DNA of 64,000 nucleotides. Origin: an uncultured Clostridia bacterium (GTDB lineage: Bacteria; Bacillota; Clostridia; TANB77; CAG-508). The stretch lies in the NCBI GenBank assembly GCA_934168355.1, contig CAKPNI010000004.1, positions 6,450 to 70,449 of the forward strand. The letters run 5' to 3'. Each line of letters begins with the position of its first letter. The first letter of the stretch is position 1. Below the pieces are notes generated by a model. That model worked only from the letters and a program-made list of their open reading frames with translations, made no database searches and was not told the DNA's origin. Shown piece by piece: positions 52,358-61,297 of the stretch. A program made the translations under genes and the position numbers.

Positions 52358-52802
52358 TATTCACCAAATCCTTTCTTACTTAACCATTGACTTATATACC
52401 AATAATGGCATTTGTAAATTTTATTGCATTTTTTTATTTTTTATTACTAAAAATCCTCTTCTAATTGTTTCCTCACAAAAATAAATTTTTTAAGGTATAA
52501 TTAGCCAAATAAATATCAACCATTCTACTTTTTCAACTTATATAGTCTAAAAATCATTTCAAAATTTTACGTTTTAATAAAAATTTTTTCGTCCTCTAAT
52601 AAGTACATGCCGTTTAATTGATAGAAAATTAAAATTTTCACAAAAAAATAACTAGAAAATAGTTTTCACTAAGTTCTAGTTATTTACAAAATTTTATTCG
52701 CATTCTTTATTTTCTACTTTTATAATCTTTTAATATCCCCTTCAAAAATTTCTTATAAGAAAAAAATATATTATCTAAATTATTAGCACTCATATTCCTC
52801 AC
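52358..52802. other. Element region without recognisable gene
   Basis: About 445 bp of very AT-rich sequence with scattered stops in all frames. Nothing supported. Confidence 0.5.
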
Positions 52803-53636
52803 TTATATAAAAGTAAAATCCAAACGTTCTTTACAACCAGGAATACCTGGTTTTTCTTTATTATGATTTTTAATAATTCTTTTAAGTACACCTTTAAGAT
52901 GAGCAAAGCTAGAATAATCTAACCAGATTATTAAATTTGCTCTATTTAATCTTTCTTTTAATGTTTTATTATAATTGCCATCAATAATCCATCTTTGCTC
53001 ATTTGCTTTTGAAGAAATAATTGCATCTCTTTCATTCTTATCTGTTTCAACTCAATTAGCATTATAATTTATGCTATCCAAATGTATAGCAGGTATATTT
53101 AATTCTTTTGCTAATACATTTGTTAATGTACTTTTACCACTTCCTGAACCACCTATAATTGATATTCTGTCTATCGGTATATCAAAACAATATAATTTTT
53201 CTTCATTAGATAATACTTCTAAAAATTTTGCACCAAATCTTTCATAATAGTTATCTAAATCAGTCTTTAAATATAATCTACTAATGTTTCTTTTTCTAGC
53301 TTCAGCCAAAACAGCATCATTAAGTATTTTTGAATAACCTCTCCCTCTATATTTTTCTTTTACATACATTGTTGCATACCAAGGAGATAAATCCGTTCTT
53401 TCCTCTCCATCTGTCGGAAATATTGAGATAAAACCTACTAGAATATCGTTATCTAATAATATCAATTTGCAATAATTATGCTTATTGAAATTCGATTTTA
53501 TTTTAACAATCTTATTTTTTACTTTTAGTTCAAATTCTTTTTTTGATAAATCTTTTTGTCCCCATTCTTTTTGCGTCAGCATTGAAACTTCTTCTATATA
53601 TCTAGGTTTTTCTTTTAGATTATATATTTTTAACAT
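52803..53636 (-). pseudogene. GNAT acetyltransferase fused to a P-loop kinase, with internal TGA
   Basis: Residues 1-150 are a GNAT domain (KEKYRGRGYSKILNDAVLAEARKR, acetyl-CoA loop). At residue 160 a P-loop kinase begins: RISIIGGSGSGKSTLTNVLAKEL with HLDSINYNAN. At 53052-53054 the frame has TGA, exactly where related topology-modulation-type kinases have Trp (NW). The frame then stays open for 83 codons with kinase features (RWIIDGNYNKTL, LIIWLDYSSF, KPGIPGCKERLDF) to a TAA at 52803. Either a point nonsense mutation or, less likely, recoding. Elsewhere TGA is used as an ordinary stop. Confidence 0.65.
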
Positions 53637-53741
53637 ATCTCATTCTCCTAAAAGATTTATTTTACAAATTATACCGTATTTTTATTTGCATGTATATAAA
53701 AAATTTATAGATATTTTTTATATTATGATTGACATTAAAAA

Positions 53742-54374
53742 CTACCATTTTAATAATTCTATTCTTTCTCCTTCTATAAATCTTTTGGAAGCTATTGACA
53801 ACCTCAAATATAGTTCATCTCCATGCAAATAAGATTCTACGAAATTTTCCAATGTAACTTCAACATTTTTTTGATTATTATCTACACCAATAATGCTTGT
53901 TTTCTTTTTTAAAAATAGGTCTATGCAATTATCAACTCCAAATTCTATAAAACCATTCACCTCATCATCTTGGCATTTCAGATTAGTTATAGAGCCATTA
54001 TATGGAACAATAAATATTCTTTGAAATTCTCTAACTATATAATCCTCTTTAACAATAGTTGAAACTTGTCTTTCCCCAAGATACACTAAATCTTTAAAAT
54101 CTATTTCAATTTCACTCTCTTCTTTTATTTCTCTTATGCCATCTTCTATTTTTTCACCTGCCTGATAGTGACCTCCTATTGAAATGTCTATTTTATCCAT
54201 ATCATGTACTTGATTATGTTTTGCATTTTTTATTTGAAAAATTATGCTTTTGTTCTCTTTATTAACTATAATTCCATTAAAAACTTCATGCCATAGCCCT
54301 AGTTTATGTGCTAACCCTTTTTCACATACTCCTAAATATTTGTGATTTTCATTAAATATATCAATAAGTTCCAT
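53742..54374 (-). CDS. NUDIX hydrolase
   Basis: A 210-aa IPP-isomerase-like NUDIX domain: N-terminal KGLAHKLGLWHEVFNGIIVN, and the NUDIX box GGHYQAGEKIEDGIREIKEESEIE, slightly divergent from GX5EX7REUXEEXGU but with the metal-binding RExxEE kept (REIKEESE). Cleaves nucleoside-diphosphate-X bonds in general; substrate unknown. Part of the element cassette; 8 bp downstream of the HprK-like gene. Confidence 0.85.
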   Translation of the reverse strand: MELIDIFNENHKYLGVCEKGLAHKLGLWHEVFNGIIVNKENKSIIFQIKNAKHNQVHDMDKIDISIGGHYQAGEKIEDGIREIKEESEIEIDFKDLVYLGERQVSTIVKEDYIVREFQRIFIVPYNGSITNLKCQDDEVNGFIEFGVDNCIDLFLKKKTSIIGVDNNQKNVEVTLENFVESYLHGDELYLRLSIASKRFIEGERIELLKW

Positions 54375-54382
54375 TTTTCCTC

Positions 54383-55471
54383 CTATCTAGTTATATCTTC
54401 TATAATTTCTTTTTTATTACTTTCTGGACCATATTCAAGCTGTAGTAATTGTTTTTCTCTCATTATTTCTTTAATAATATCATATTTATTTTCTGTAATC
54501 TCATCAATATTTTTCTTTCTTTTTCTAATCCATTCTAACCTTAAACTTTCTGAATCAAACGGAGTAAAGCATGTTCTATCTAGTGAAGTGTATTTTTTTC
54601 TTGTATCCATTTCTTCTATCTTAAATGAACTTCCTATGTTAAGATTAATTTTTGGAAAAATAATAGTATCTATTTTTCTTTGAGGTTCTAATTTAATTCC
54701 TTCAAATATTTTCTCTATATCTGTTAATGGAACTGGTACTTTATCATTATTTGAAGTACATTCATATGATCTTCCTGTTCTTTTTTCATATAATCTTGTT
54801 TTCTTAAAATACTCATCTAAATATTTATTGTTTTTTGCTGTTCCACTCGCAAAAACAACTGGTATAGGAAAATATTGCATTTTTCCATCTCTCACAAAAA
54901 CTCTATCATTTGATACAAATCCTTTTTCTTCCATATCTTCAGATATCATTTCAACTGCCAATGTAGTTTTCCCGCTTCCTGAATTTCCTAAAAGCAAAAT
55001 TCCACTTTCATTTAATGATATGCCAGTACCATGCATAAACAAATTGCCTTTATCTTCTCTTTCTCTGACTAATAATTCTCTTAAAATTCTAAAAGGCCAC
55101 TTTACTCCTTGTTCTCTACCATCTGTCAATATTTTGTAATTACAATCATCATCCTTAATGCAAATATATTCTTCATTATCAATTAGATAAATTCTTTTAG
55201 ATTTATTAGGTAACTCTATTTCTTTGTGTACTTGATTTTCAAAACTTTGATATAATTTACCTTTTCTCTTTTTACATTCTTCTAAATATTTTTCAAATAT
55301 ATATCTGTCTGTTGAATAATCTATATCTATTGTCTTTACCTCTTTTTTAGGAATTCTACAAGGAATATAAAATTCTCTAACATGTTCTAACTGTTTGTTA
55401 AAATCTTCTTTATTAAATGTATTTATACGAAAAATAATATCTCCAAAATTACATTCTATGCTTTTCTTCAT
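54383..55471 (-). CDS. HPr-kinase-like P-loop protein
   Basis: 362 aa. The middle has MHGTGISLNESGILLLGNSGSGKTTLAVEMI (Walker A plus the HprK-type preceding strand) and FVSNDRVFV, as in HPr kinase/phosphorylase-like and PEPCK-fold kinases associated with RiPP or nucleotide-modifying clusters. N- and C-terminal regions have no recognised domain. The ATP substrate group is unknown. It overlaps the MazG-like gene by 23 bp. Confidence 0.75.
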   Translation of the reverse strand: MKKSIECNFGDIIFRINTFNKEDFNKQLEHVREFYIPCRIPKKEVKTIDIDYSTDRYIFEKYLEECKKRKGKLYQSFENQVHKEIELPNKSKRIYLIDNEEYICIKDDDCNYKILTDGREQGVKWPFRILRELLVREREDKGNLFMHGTGISLNESGILLLGNSGSGKTTLAVEMISEDMEEKGFVSNDRVFVRDGKMQYFPIPVVFASGTAKNNKYLDEYFKKTRLYEKRTGRSYECTSNNDKVPVPLTDIEKIFEGIKLEPQRKIDTIIFPKINLNIGSSFKIEEMDTRKKYTSLDRTCFTPFDSESLRLEWIRKRKKNIDEITENKYDIIKEIMREKQLLQLEYGPESNKKEIIEDITR

Positions 55472-55997
55472 ATTTTCTTAAAAACCCCTCCGCATCTTTT
55501 TTCATTTTTTTAAATTCTTTAATAACATTTATATTATTTTCTTTTGCATAATTTATTGTCAATAAATAAATTTTTAATATTCTATCTCTGATAAAATCTA
55601 ACCTTGTATCAAATCCAACTCTTTCCTTTTTAAACCTATAAGAAGTTTCTTCCATCATAGTTTCTACCAATTGTCCATATAAAACCATTATTCCATTAAT
55701 ATTCGAGTATTCAAAATCAATTTTTTCTTTGAAATCAACTTCTTCTAAATATCCTAAGTAGATGGTTTGCAGCAATACATCTGAAACTTCATCTCCTAAA
55801 TCACTAATATTTCTCATTTTCTCTTTTAAGCTATCATTATTACACTTAATATCAAAAATATGTCCAATTTGAACACCTAGTTCTAATAGAACTGTAATTA
55901 CGTCCCATTCTTTGCTTTCTGTTATTTTAAATTTTTCTTTTAGTGTTATTGCATCATTATAACACTCATCAATAAATCTTATCCTTAAATCCTCCAT
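55449..55997 (-). CDS. MazG-like all-helical protein
   Basis: About 182 aa, all helical. A segment ISDLGDEVSDVLLQTIYLGYL carries the E-x-x-D spacing of MazG/dUTPase-like NTP pyrophosphohydrolases (EExxD...D), but the other EExxE helix is weak. Starts at 55997 with AGGAGG placed properly. It overlaps the radical SAM stop region and the HprK-like gene, so the three are translated together. Function tentative. Confidence 0.55.
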   Translation of the reverse strand: MEDLRIRFIDECYNDAITLKEKFKITESKEWDVITVLLELGVQIGHIFDIKCNNDSLKEKMRNISDLGDEVSDVLLQTIYLGYLEEVDFKEKIDFEYSNINGIMVLYGQLVETMMEETSYRFKKERVGFDTRLDFIRDRILKIYLLTINYAKENNINVIKEFKKMKKDAEGFLRKYEEKHRM

Positions 55998-56008
55998 ATC
56001 TATCCTCC

Positions 56009-57163
56009 TCATATCACTAATGGTTTTGAACCATTTAGTGGAGAGTTCCAATAATTCAAACTATTTGACTTTTCTGAAATTATAATAGACTTCAATGCAA
56101 AAGTCAAATATGCTATGTCTCCAACATTTAGGTTTACTCCATATATTTTAATTTTATTTTCTTTTATTTCTATGTTTTCTTCACTTATTTCATATCCTAT
56201 CTTAGTTATTTGTTTTATTACTTCTTCCTTTGTTTTTGACTTTATTTTTATAAATTCTTTTCTACATTTTTCCCTCTGCTCTATTGGACAAATATTACAA
56301 TTCTTGCATTCATTTGTTCTATAATAAGATATTGCTGGCTTATTTAAAGTCTGCATTAAAGCACAATAGTTTGTTTGATAAATTACCTGTTTGTGATTAT
56401 AATTGCTATAGAAGAAGTCATATGCTTCTTTAGGCCATATCGCATCTGCCAGTAAACACTGCTTTTTCATATCAAAAAGTTTTGGCCAAAATCTTATTAA
56501 TTCGAAATAGTCTTCTTTTATTTTTAATCCTCCTATAACTGATGAATTTGAATATTTTGATACAAAATCCAACACTTCTGTTATTTCTTCTTTTTTAGAA
56601 TTAAGTGGTGTAATTGGTCTATAATAATGTATTACATCTATTCCGTTTTTGTATAAATTCACAAAATTCTCTCTTATTAAATCATGATTTACATTTGGTT
56701 CTAGCTCTTGTGGTAATCCAGATAAACTTAAATATATAACAATTTTATGTCCATTATCTTTAAACTGTTTTATATATTTAATAAGATGCTCAGGTATATA
56801 GCATTTAGTTATTAATATAATGGGATTTTTTAAATTTCTATTGTCAAATTCATATAATAGTTCCCTCAAATATTCCATATTTTCTTTATTTAGAAAAGCA
56901 TCTGTATTTGGTAATAAACAAACTGGAATATCTTCCAAATAATATTTTGAACTTATCAAATCATCTATTGCCATTTTACTACTTTTTAAATATAGAGGCT
57001 TGCTTATATTTTTATTTGTTGATTGCAAAAAACAATATTTACAACCATTAGTACATCCTATAACTGAATTTACAGCTAACCATGTTGCATGCATTTGAAC
57101 GACCGTACCTTTTAATTCATTTTTTTCTTTTGCTTTTTTCAAACAACTTTCTGCTACTCTCAT
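56009..57163 (-). CDS. Radical SAM protein of the element cassette
   Basis: 384 aa. The radical SAM cluster motif is GCTNGCKYCFLQ (CxxxCxxC) near residue 36, with YLSLSGLPQELEP further on, similar to the spore-photoproduct-lyase-like subfamily. A C-terminal Cys group (ECKNCNICPIEQREKC) could hold an auxiliary cluster. First gene of the cassette operon, behind a good promoter and GGAGG. The stop TGA overlaps the following ribosome-binding region. Substrate unknown. Confidence 0.85.
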   Translation of the reverse strand: MRVAESCLKKAKEKNELKGTVVQMHATWLAVNSVIGCTNGCKYCFLQSTNKNISKPLYLKSSKMAIDDLISSKYYLEDIPVCLLPNTDAFLNKENMEYLRELLYEFDNRNLKNPIILITKCYIPEHLIKYIKQFKDNGHKIVIYLSLSGLPQELEPNVNHDLIRENFVNLYKNGIDVIHYYRPITPLNSKKEEITEVLDFVSKYSNSSVIGGLKIKEDYFELIRFWPKLFDMKKQCLLADAIWPKEAYDFFYSNYNHKQVIYQTNYCALMQTLNKPAISYYRTNECKNCNICPIEQREKCRKEFIKIKSKTKEEVIKQITKIGYEISEENIEIKENKIKIYGVNLNVGDIAYLTFALKSIIISEKSNSLNYWNSPLNGSKPLVI

Positions 57164-57193
57164 AATATACCTCCAATTTGATTTGTTGTTTAG

Positions 57194-57222
57194 ATTATAA
57201 ATTGCCGTTTGTTATAAATCAA
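57194..57222 (-). promoter_or_regulatory. Sigma-A promoter of the cassette operon
   Basis: TTGATT (57217-57222), 17-bp spacer, TATAAT (57194-57199) on the minus strand, about 30 bp before the radical SAM start codon. Confidence 0.75.
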
Positions 57223-57330
57223 ATAGTTATTTTTTATATCTGTTATAAATTCATTTTATATAAAAGTAATACTATTATTTATAATTTATTAAAAATCAAT
57301 ACCACGTTTTATTTCTATGCATATAGTTTT

Positions 57331-57358
57331 TTTAAGAGCGATAAAATCGCTCTTATTC
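57331..57358. terminator. Hairpin at the left end of the element
   Basis: AAGAGCGAT / ATCGCTCTT with adjacent T-runs. It lies between the pbp stop (57372) and the cassette promoter and can insulate the two. Confidence 0.75.
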
Positions 57359-57371
57359 TTGATTTAATAGT

Positions 57372-59132
57372 TTATATTATTACCAATTTTTCAATAGTTT
57401 CACTGTGTGTTGTTAAAATCACCCAACCACCTCCTTGGTGACCTCCCTCCCCAGTTGGATTATAAAGAGTAACCAAAACTACAACCTGTGGGTCATTGGT
57501 TGGCGCAATACCACAAAAAGAAGTAACATATTTTCCAGTGTTAACACCATCTTCAGAAGTTCCTGTTTTTCCACCAATTCTATATCCCTCAACTCTTGCG
57601 TTTTTTCCAGTACCCTCAGAAACAACAGATTCCATCATGCTTAAAACTTTCTCAGAAGTTTCCTTTGAAATAACAGTTCCTTTTGTTTCAACTGGCAAAT
57701 CTGTCCTTTCTCCTGTTTCAGAATTTATTGTGGCTTTCACAATTCTTGGAGTAAGTAAATTTCCTCCATTTGCAATACTAGAAACCGCAGTAACAAGCTG
57801 AATTGGAGTTATCTCAAATCTTTGACCGAAACTTATTGTTGCAAGTTCAACAGGACCACATTTATTTTGAGCAATAAATATACTATTTGCCTCACCGGGC
57901 AGCATCACACCTGTTTTTGAAAGTAATCCAAATTTATTCAAATATTTATAATAAGTATCAACACCTAGCTTTTGCCCTAAACCAATAAATACAGGATTAC
58001 ATGAATTCATAAGACCTTGTCTTAAAGACTCACTTCCATGAGGCCTATAATATCTCCAACATTTAATGCGAGCTCCTGCAACTGTAATTGAACCAGTACA
58101 TGCAAATTCACCGCTTCTATCTGTATCTGTTATTCCCTCTTCTAATGCACTTGAGGCTGTTATAAGTTTAAAAACAGACCCCGGTTCATAAGTATCTGAA
58201 ATAGCCTTATTTCTCCACATTGCTTGCAAATTTTTAGACTTTTCACTTTGTTCCATATTATCCCAATTACTTTTTAAATCATCATTATTTATAGTATAAG
58301 GCTCATTCAAATTATAAGATGGATATGTTGCCATTGCCAAAATGTCCCCAGTTTTAGGGTTCATAACAACAATATTTCCACCATCTGTGCAACTATTATC
58401 AATACATGCTTCTGCTAAATATTTCTCAACAATAGACTGTATTGTCATATCAATTGAAAGAACTATATCATCTCCATTAATAGCAGGTGTATAAACCTCC
58501 CCATCTGTCCCAATTTTCTCTCCTGTTGCATCAGTTGCTCTCGAAATAGACCCAGCAGTTCCTGATAAAATATCATCATATTTTGCTTCCACTCCATCTA
58601 ATCCTTGATTGTCTCCTCCACAAAATCCTATAACTTGTGAAGCCAGATTGCTATATGGATAATATCTTTTACTATCTTCATCAATATTTACTCCTGTATC
58701 TATATTATTTTCCAATAGCCATGTTCTAAGCTCATCTGCCTTATCTTTTTCTATCTTTTTTACTATTGTTTCAATCGAGCTTCTTTTGCTTACTTTTTTT
58801 AGTACTGTTTCATAGTCTAAATCAAATATTTCTGTAAGCTTTTTGGAGATTAATTCTTTTTTTTCACTTGGAATATTTGTTGGATTTACACTTACTGTAT
58901 AAGCAGTACTACTTATTGCTAAAGTGTACTTTTCTGATGAGTCATATATTGTTCCTCTTCTTGGATTTACCGCTCTTTTTTGTACTTGTTGTTCATATGC
59001 TAACACTTGAAGTTCTTTTCCTTGGATGAATTCTATGTAACATATTCGGGATAATAGTAATAATAGAATTAGAAATGTTATGAAGAGTGTATTTCTCATT
59101 TTCTTTTTGTTTTTGAGATTTATTGTTTGCAT
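57372..59132 (-). CDS. Penicillin-binding protein (FtsI/SpoVD type) with element-supplied C-terminus
   Basis: Class B transpeptidase of the division operon. Membrane helix at residues 15-35, dimerisation domain RGTIYDSSEK, active site Ser in YEPGSVFKLI (SxxK), SCN (SxN), and KTG in GGKTGTSED. The C-terminus is intact as far as GHQGGG, then changes to WVILTTHSETIEKLVII, which is encoded by the inserted element. The natural end lies 7.3 kb away at 50057-50123. The catalytic domain is complete, so activity may be kept. The start MQTINLKNKKK at 59132 has AAAGGAG; an upstream open frame runs only through palindromes. Confidence 0.9.
   Translation of the reverse strand: MQTINLKNKKKMRNTLFITFLILLLLLSRICYIEFIQGKELQVLAYEQQVQKRAVNPRRGTIYDSSEKYTLAISSTAYTVSVNPTNIPSEKKELISKKLTEIFDLDYETVLKKVSKRSSIETIVKKIEKDKADELRTWLLENNIDTGVNIDEDSKRYYPYSNLASQVIGFCGGDNQGLDGVEAKYDDILSGTAGSISRATDATGEKIGTDGEVYTPAINGDDIVLSIDMTIQSIVEKYLAEACIDNSCTDGGNIVVMNPKTGDILAMATYPSYNLNEPYTINNDDLKSNWDNMEQSEKSKNLQAMWRNKAISDTYEPGSVFKLITASSALEEGITDTDRSGEFACTGSITVAGARIKCWRYYRPHGSESLRQGLMNSCNPVFIGLGQKLGVDTYYKYLNKFGLLSKTGVMLPGEANSIFIAQNKCGPVELATISFGQRFEITPIQLVTAVSSIANGGNLLTPRIVKATINSETGERTDLPVETKGTVISKETSEKVLSMMESVVSEGTGKNARVEGYRIGGKTGTSEDGVNTGKYVTSFCGIAPTNDPQVVVLVTLYNPTGEGGHQGGGWVILTTHSETIEKLVII
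57406..57435. repeat. attL: terminal inverted repeat plus core direct repeat
   Basis: 20-bp terminal inverted repeat (57406-57425) plus core ACCACCTCCT (57426-57435), within the last codons of the pbp frame. Confidence 0.85.
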
Positions 59133-59151
59133 TGCTTTTCTCCTTTTTTGC

Positions 59152-59256
59152 ATTGGGACCGTTTCTTTTTCCACTGGGACCGTATCATTTCGCGAAATGA
59201 CCGTTTCTTTTTTTACTAGGACCGTTTCTTTTCGCGAAATGATACGGTCCCAATAC
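59152..59256. repeat. Composite ATTGGGACCGT palindrome cluster
   Basis: Several CATTGGGACCGTTTC units with TTTCGCGAAA and ATGATACGGTCCC arms between ftsL and pbp. An internal hairpin in a division operon, similar to the one between PssD and PssE. Confidence 0.65.
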
Positions 59257-59335
59257 GAAATTCTCTTCAATTATATTCCGCATCTTCCCAATTTATCACA
59301 AAAAGCAACCACCTACAACTAGATGATTGCCTATT

Positions 59336-59860
59336 TTACTTTCCTAAAATCTTATTAATAATTTTCTTATACCAAGTATCACTTGAATTTCCTGTATCAC
59401 TTGTAATATCTATATCTTCAGTTGCACCCTCGACATAATCTTTTTTATCAAGTGTAACATAAACTTTTTGACCATTGTCAAGTTCTTTCATTCCCAATTT
59501 ATCTTTAGCTGCATTTTTAACATTGCTCAAATTAAGACTACTTTCAATACTAACTTCCAATTGACCATTTGTTTTTTGAATTGATGCTAATTTTTCTTTT
59601 GAGTTCTGAATTTCATTAAATCTTTCATTTATTAGTGAACTTCTATAACTTATAGTAAGTAATACCAAAAATATTGCTACAACGAGAGCTACATTTTTAT
59701 TGTGTTTCTTTTTTTCCAATTTCATTGCATCTCTTTTTTGTTTTTCATTTATTTTTATTTGCTTTTTTATTTCTTCTTTTGATTTTTTCGCTCTCCTTGG
59801 CCCATATTCTGGTTCAAGTTTTCTTGGTGTTGCTCCATATTCATAGCCAAATTTTTCCAT
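59336..59860 (-). CDS. FtsL/DivIC-like septum protein
   Basis: 174 aa. A basic cytoplasmic head (RRAKKSKEEIKKQIKINEKQKRDAMK), one transmembrane helix (about residues 57-75), and an external coiled coil with a leucine-zipper-like stretch (RFNEIQNSKEKLASIQ), then ...NVKNAAKDKLGMKE, typical of FtsL. Position between rsmH and pbp confirms it. Confidence 0.82.
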   Translation of the reverse strand: MEKFGYEYGATPRKLEPEYGPRRAKKSKEEIKKQIKINEKQKRDAMKLEKKKHNKNVALVVAIFLVLLTISYRSSLINERFNEIQNSKEKLASIQKTNGQLEVSIESSLNLSNVKNAAKDKLGMKELDNGQKVYVTLDKKDYVEGATEDIDITSDTGNSSDTWYKKIINKILGK

Positions 59861-59905
59861 AAGTTATTTTAATTCACCTCTTTTCACTTCGTACATTTAT
59901 CCTCT

Positions 59906-60838
59906 TTATATTTTTTCAAAAATCCTTAGTTTTGCACTTTTTGACCTTGAATTTTCCTTTTGTTCTTCTTCACTTGCTACTATTGGTTTTCGTGTAATTA
60001 CTTTTCCTAATTCTTTTGCACCACATACACAATATGGTATGTCTTTTGGACAAGTGCACATTCCTTTAGCTCTATTCATTGCTTGTTTTACAGCTCTGTC
60101 TTCCAAAGAGTGGAATGTTATTACACACAGTCTTCCCTCTGGTTTTAATACTTCTATTGAATTTTTTATTGTTTCTTCTAATGGTTTTATTTCATTGTTT
60201 ACTTCTATTCTTATTGCCTGAAATGTTCTTTTTGCCGGATGCCCCTCTTTTGGATTTAATCTTGGAATTGATTTTTCTATTATTTTAACAAGTTCGTCTG
60301 TTGTTTCTATCTTCTTTTTTCTTCTTTCTATACAGATATTTCTTGCTATATTTCTAGAAAATCTTTCTTCTCCATATTCATATATGATATTTGCCAAATG
60401 TTCTTCTTTGTAGTTGTTTACTACTTCCATTGCTGTTAATCTTTGGCTCTTGTCCATCCTCATATCAAGTTCATTTGAACCTAAATAACTAAATCCACGA
60501 TTTCTTTCATCTAGCTGATATGAGGATACACCTAAATCCAATAAAATTCCATCTACTTTTTCTATTTGTAGGTCTTCTAAAATTTCTTTTATATCATCAT
60601 GATTTCCATGCACATATTTTACATTTTCGTATTCTTCTAAATTTTTCTTTGCTGCTTGTAAAGCCTCTTCGTCTCTATCTATTCCTATTAATATTCCTCT
60701 ATTTTTATCTAACCTTTTTAGGATTTCTTTACTATGTCCTGCTCCACCTAATGTTCCATCAACATAGATTCCATCTGGCTTTATATTTAGTCCCTCTATA
60801 CATTCATTTAATAATACTGGCTTATGCTTAAATTCCAC
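59906..60838 (-). CDS. rsmH: 16S rRNA (cytosine-N4) methyltransferase RsmH
   Basis: Methylates C1402 of 16S rRNA. N-terminal HKPVLLNECIEGL, SAM-binding VDGTLGGAGHSKEIL, LLDLGVSSYQLDE and a GRGFSY-type loop NRGFSYLGSNELDMRMD. 310 aa. The GTG start at 60838 is separated from an AAAGGAG by a small hairpin, so the effective ribosome-binding site may need the hairpin to fold. Second gene of the mraZ operon. Confidence 0.95.
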   Translation of the reverse strand: MEFKHKPVLLNECIEGLNIKPDGIYVDGTLGGAGHSKEILKRLDKNRGILIGIDRDEEALQAAKKNLEEYENVKYVHGNHDDIKEILEDLQIEKVDGILLDLGVSSYQLDERNRGFSYLGSNELDMRMDKSQRLTAMEVVNNYKEEHLANIIYEYGEERFSRNIARNICIERRKKKIETTDELVKIIEKSIPRLNPKEGHPAKRTFQAIRIEVNNEIKPLEETIKNSIEVLKPEGRLCVITFHSLEDRAVKQAMNRAKGMCTCPKDIPYCVCGAKELGKVITRKPIVASEEEQKENSRSKSAKLRIFEKI

Positions 60839-61297
60839 AATTTTCTTACTTATTTTTGTAAATAAGTATCTCCTTTCTAGGATTTATATGTTTTAAGCAG
60901 CTAGTATATCTTTTAAGAAAAATACCAGCTGCTTATTTTTGTTCTTATGTATATAAATTTCTTATGTACATTTATCCTATGTGTTTTTTTCTTAGGTTTT
61001 GTACATATTCTTTTGTTTTATTTTGACTTTGGTATATTTCTCTTTTGTATAAAATTTTATCTTTTGTTCGAAATAGGGATTCTTTTGTATACTTTACTTT
61101 AGTATACTACAAAGGTATGTAAGTTACTTTACTTTCGTTTTTTCTTTGGTTTAAGTAAGTTGTTTTGTCTTTTGTTTTTTTAGTTTTTTTCTTTTGCATT
61201 TTTTTCTTTCGTATTTTTTTCCTTTGTTTTCTTAACATAATCATTCCCTGATTTTTCAGTTCTTGATTATTATATAAACTTTTCTTTTATGAAAAGA
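60839..61297. other. T-rich region between mraZ and rsmH
   Basis: About 460 bp without a gene. A hairpin AAGCAGCT...AGCTGCTT at 60892-60933 may attenuate readthrough from mraZ. The rest is TTTTGTAT-type repeats; possible small basic frames look like composition. Confidence 0.5.

Larger units (their letters stand above)
50117..57435. mobile_element. 7.3-kb serine-recombinase integrative element in the pbp gene
   Basis: The body is 50127-57425, bounded by 20-bp perfect terminal inverted repeats (TGGGTGATTTTAACAACACA at 50127-50146 and its complement at 57406-57425). Direct repeats of the target core, ACCACCTGCT (50117) and ACCACCTCCT (57426), flank it, nine of ten identical. The recombinase gene lies next to the right end. 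The circular form would place the two inverted repeats around one core, the symmetrical arrangement of a serine-recombinase attP. Cargo: small TnpW-like protein, GNAT/kinase, NUDIX, HprK-like, MazG-like and radical SAM genes. Confidence 0.88.

Noticed and set aside
57372..59270. Upstream start of the pbp gene (extra 46 residues)
   Set aside because: The extension is translated palindrome repeats (RKETV, VEKETV); the start at 59132 has a good ribosome-binding site.
60960..61245. Short basic open frame (MLRKQRKKIRKKK...) on the minus strand between mraZ and rsmH
   Set aside because: Composition is almost only Lys/Arg/Thr from an A-rich strand, with no ribosome-binding site; likely noncoding.
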